DNA from: Paraburkholderia solisilvae
GTDB lineage: Bacteria > Pseudomonadota > Gammaproteobacteria > Burkholderiales > Burkholderiaceae
DNA: 64,000 nt
Direction: 5' to 3'
NCBI RefSeq assembly: GCF_902859875.1
Contig: NZ_CADIKF010000022.1
Coordinates: forward strand, 1 to 64,000
In this document: positions 63,758 to 64,000 of the stretch, in pieces
How the letters are laid out: every line of letters starts with the position of its first letter
How positions within the stretch are numbered: position 1 is the stretch's first letter
Position numbers and translations under genes: made by a program
The notes under the pieces: model-generated
What the model was told of the DNA's origin: nothing
The model's database searches: none
What the model saw: only the letters and a program-made list of their open reading frames with translations

Positions 63758-64000
63758 TTACGCTACGCCCTGGCTCGACAGAAAATCCTCGTAATTGCCA
63801 CCGAAGTCATTCAGTGTGCCGTCGGTCTTCACTTCGATAATCCGGTTGGCAAGGCCGCTCACGAACTCGCGGTCGTGCGACACGAAAACCAGCGTGCCTT
63901 CATACTTCTCCAGCGCGATCTGCAACGACTCGATCGACTCCATGTCCATATGGTTGGTCGGCTCGTCCATCAGCAGCACGTTGTGACGGCCGAGCATCAG
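63758..64000 (-). CDS. ybiT: ABC-F ATPase, YbiT-like, C-terminus only (cut by window edge)
   Basis: The last 80 residues are present: Walker [21 protein letters not shown]-loop [10 protein letters not shown] and a C-terminal [12 protein letters not shown]. The DEPTNHMD and MESIESL wording and the ending match YbiT-type ABC-F proteins, cytosolic ribosome-associated ATPases. The start and first ATPase domain lie beyond the window. Confidence 0.88.
   Translation of the reverse strand: MMLGRHNVLLMDEPTNHMDMESIESLQIALEKYEGTLVFVSHDREFVSGLANRIIEVKTDGTLNDFGGNYEDFLSSQGVA

Overview
The window is high-GC DNA with the gene families and dense packing of a Burkholderiaceae genome (Paraburkholderia, Caballeronia or Trinickia type). 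This is judged from family content only: a PGDYG-motif protein, a small protein resembling DUF3022, YeiE/YeiH, ClC channel, pot genes and a Burkholderia-style PAAR protein. No rRNA, tRNA, CRISPR array, insertion sequence or complete prophage was recognised. Both ends are cut: a permease N-terminus at position 1 and the C-terminus of an ABC-F protein at 64000.

Layout. 1-3.2 kb: ribose-type sugar ABC importer (binding protein, double ATPase, start of permease) behind a perfect LacI-type operator. 3.4-9.8 kb: CorA, a lipoprotein, a VapBC/FitAB toxin-antitoxin pair with a tandem 9-bp operator candidate, an orphan cydX, a P-loop kinase, a saccharopine-dehydrogenase-family enzyme with an Lrp regulator, a 17-copy 9-bp repeat and an ECF sigma factor. 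10.3-23.6 kb: purine/urate permease, Spy-like protein, PGDYG protein, YhfC-like membrane protein, GhrB, divergent yeiE/yeiH, GST, ClC channel, C45 hydrolase and small proteins. 23.6-31.7 kb: TetR-controlled RND tripartite efflux operon flanked by two small coiled-coil proteins with similar N-termini. 31.9-39.1 kb: PBP1a, a ribbon-helix-helix protein, PspA plus a TPR membrane protein, and a methyltransferase.

39.1-52.4 kb is an accessory block between housekeeping genes, partly much more AT-rich than its surroundings. It holds a possible cysteine-peptidase-like protein, a small gene with a leader-peptide ORF, and a complete seven-gene type I secretion operon (TolC, ABC, HlyD, three small exported proteins, and an 849-residue putative zinc metalloprotease carrying about eight 58-residue repeats but no RTX motifs). 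A separate three-gene type VI secretion cassette follows on the other strand: PAAR protein, L,D-transpeptidase-like (Tlde1-type) effector and periplasmic immunity protein.

52.4-64 kb returns to housekeeping content: potFGHI polyamine importer, MntH, outer-membrane phospholipase A, a DUF1289 protein, OmpW, an aldehyde dehydrogenase and YbiT-like ABC-F. Intergenic tandem repeats with 8-, 9-, 12- and 14-bp units recur across the window.

The best candidate for an undescribed system is the type I secretion/metalloprotease-repeat operon (41008-50199). It resembles the Pseudomonas apr/Serratia prt layout, but the substrate is not a serralysin and two paralogous exported proteins take the place where an inhibitor could be expected.
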